Positions 5,015-5,139 of a stretch of DNA of 5,139 nucleotides are shown here, in pieces. The notes beneath the pieces were generated by a model, which had not been told where the DNA came from, did not search any database, and saw nothing but the letters and a program-made list of their open reading frames with translations. The translations under genes were made by a program, and so were the position numbers. The DNA comes from an uncultured Slackia sp. (GTDB lineage: Bacteria > Actinomycetota > Coriobacteriia > Coriobacteriales > Eggerthellaceae). The stretch covers positions 1 through 5,139 of the forward strand of contig CALBLG010000234.1 of NCBI GenBank assembly GCA_937895975.1, given 5' to 3'. Every line of letters starts with the position of its first letter. Position 1 is the stretch's first letter.

Positions 5015-5091
5015 GGCCTGGTCGTCTAGCGGTTTAGGACGCCGCCCTCTCAAGGCGGAGATCGGGGGTTCGAATCCCCTCCAGGCTACCA
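5015..5091 (+). tRNA. tRNA-Glu, anticodon CTC
   Basis: A complete cloverleaf is readable. Acceptor GGCCTGG (5015-5021) pairs with CCAGGCT (5081-5087), with a G-U first pair. The D stem is GTCT (5024-5027) with GGAC (5037-5040). The anticodon stem CCGCC (5042-5046) pairs with GGCGG (5054-5058) around the loop CTCTCAA, placing anticodon CTC at 5049-5051, which reads GAG. The variable loop is AGATC. T stem GGGGG (5064-5068) pairs with CCCCT (5076-5080) around TTCGAAT. Discriminator A is followed by encoded CCA (5089-5091). The TCGTCTAGCGG start of the D arm is typical of bacterial tRNA-Glu. The gene stands alone, with its own terminator 10 bases on. Confidence 0.96.
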
Positions 5092-5100
5092 TTGATTATT

Positions 5101-5127
5101 AAGCCCGTTCTAACGAACGGGCTTTTT
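5101..5127 (+). terminator. Rho-independent terminator after tRNA-Glu
   Basis: AAGCCCGTTC (5101-5110) pairs perfectly with GAACGGGCTT (5115-5124) around the loop TAAC, and the sequence runs into TTTTT (5123-5127). A 10-bp stem with a U-tract makes this a classical intrinsic terminator. Confidence 0.92.
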
Positions 5128-5139
5128 GCATATGAGACG

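Noticed and set aside
5015..5091. Integration site (attB) at the tRNA-Glu gene
   Set aside because: tRNA genes are common integration sites, but no integrase, no repeat of the tRNA 3' end and no foreign-looking sequence is present in the window.

Overview
The window reads as a bacterial chromosome of moderately high G+C content. The mix of genes fits an anaerobic actinobacterium of the class Coriobacteriia, probably Eggerthellaceae: a cytochrome-rich respiratory module with a TorD-type chaperone, a fused SecD-SecF, a DUF1292 protein and GC-rich terminators with mirrored AAG/CTT flanks. This placement is inferred from gene content and style. No rRNA or marker gene is present to settle it.

Region 1 (1-1402) is the 3' end of a respiratory operon on the + strand. 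It holds, in order, the C-terminal 86 residues of a membrane-tethered, probably multihaem c-type cytochrome; a 143-residue four-helix membrane protein with two matched histidine pairs (DUF4405-like cytochrome b); and a 210-residue TorD/DmsD-like chaperone. The first two genes are separated by 2 bases. The chaperone follows after 74 bases that contain a strong hairpin. Together they suggest an electron path between the membrane quinone pool and an exported, chaperone-dependent (probably molybdopterin) reductase whose catalytic gene lies upstream of the window. The direction of electron flow and the substrate cannot be read here.

Region 2 (1403-1765) has no gene. It contains an 8-bp perfect palindromic stem (1540-1559), a candidate extended -10 promoter (1687-1695) and an 11-bp leader hairpin (1718-1743) just before the ribosome binding site of the next gene.

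Region 3 (1766-4479) is a single fused secDF gene (881 codons) followed by two adjacent stem-loops, the second a 19-bp-arm perfect inverted repeat acting as terminator. SecDF is the proton-driven accessory pump of the Sec translocon.

Region 4 (4480-5139) holds a short acidic DUF1292 protein gene with its own probable promoter, then a tRNA-Glu (anticodon CTC) with encoded CCA, a plausible upstream promoter and a classical rho-independent terminator. No mobile element, CRISPR array or phage gene is seen. I found no convincing undescribed system. The most distinctive features are the duplicated CX4CX4CH motif at the left edge, the intercistronic and leader hairpins, and the divergent SecD transmembrane-4 motif.
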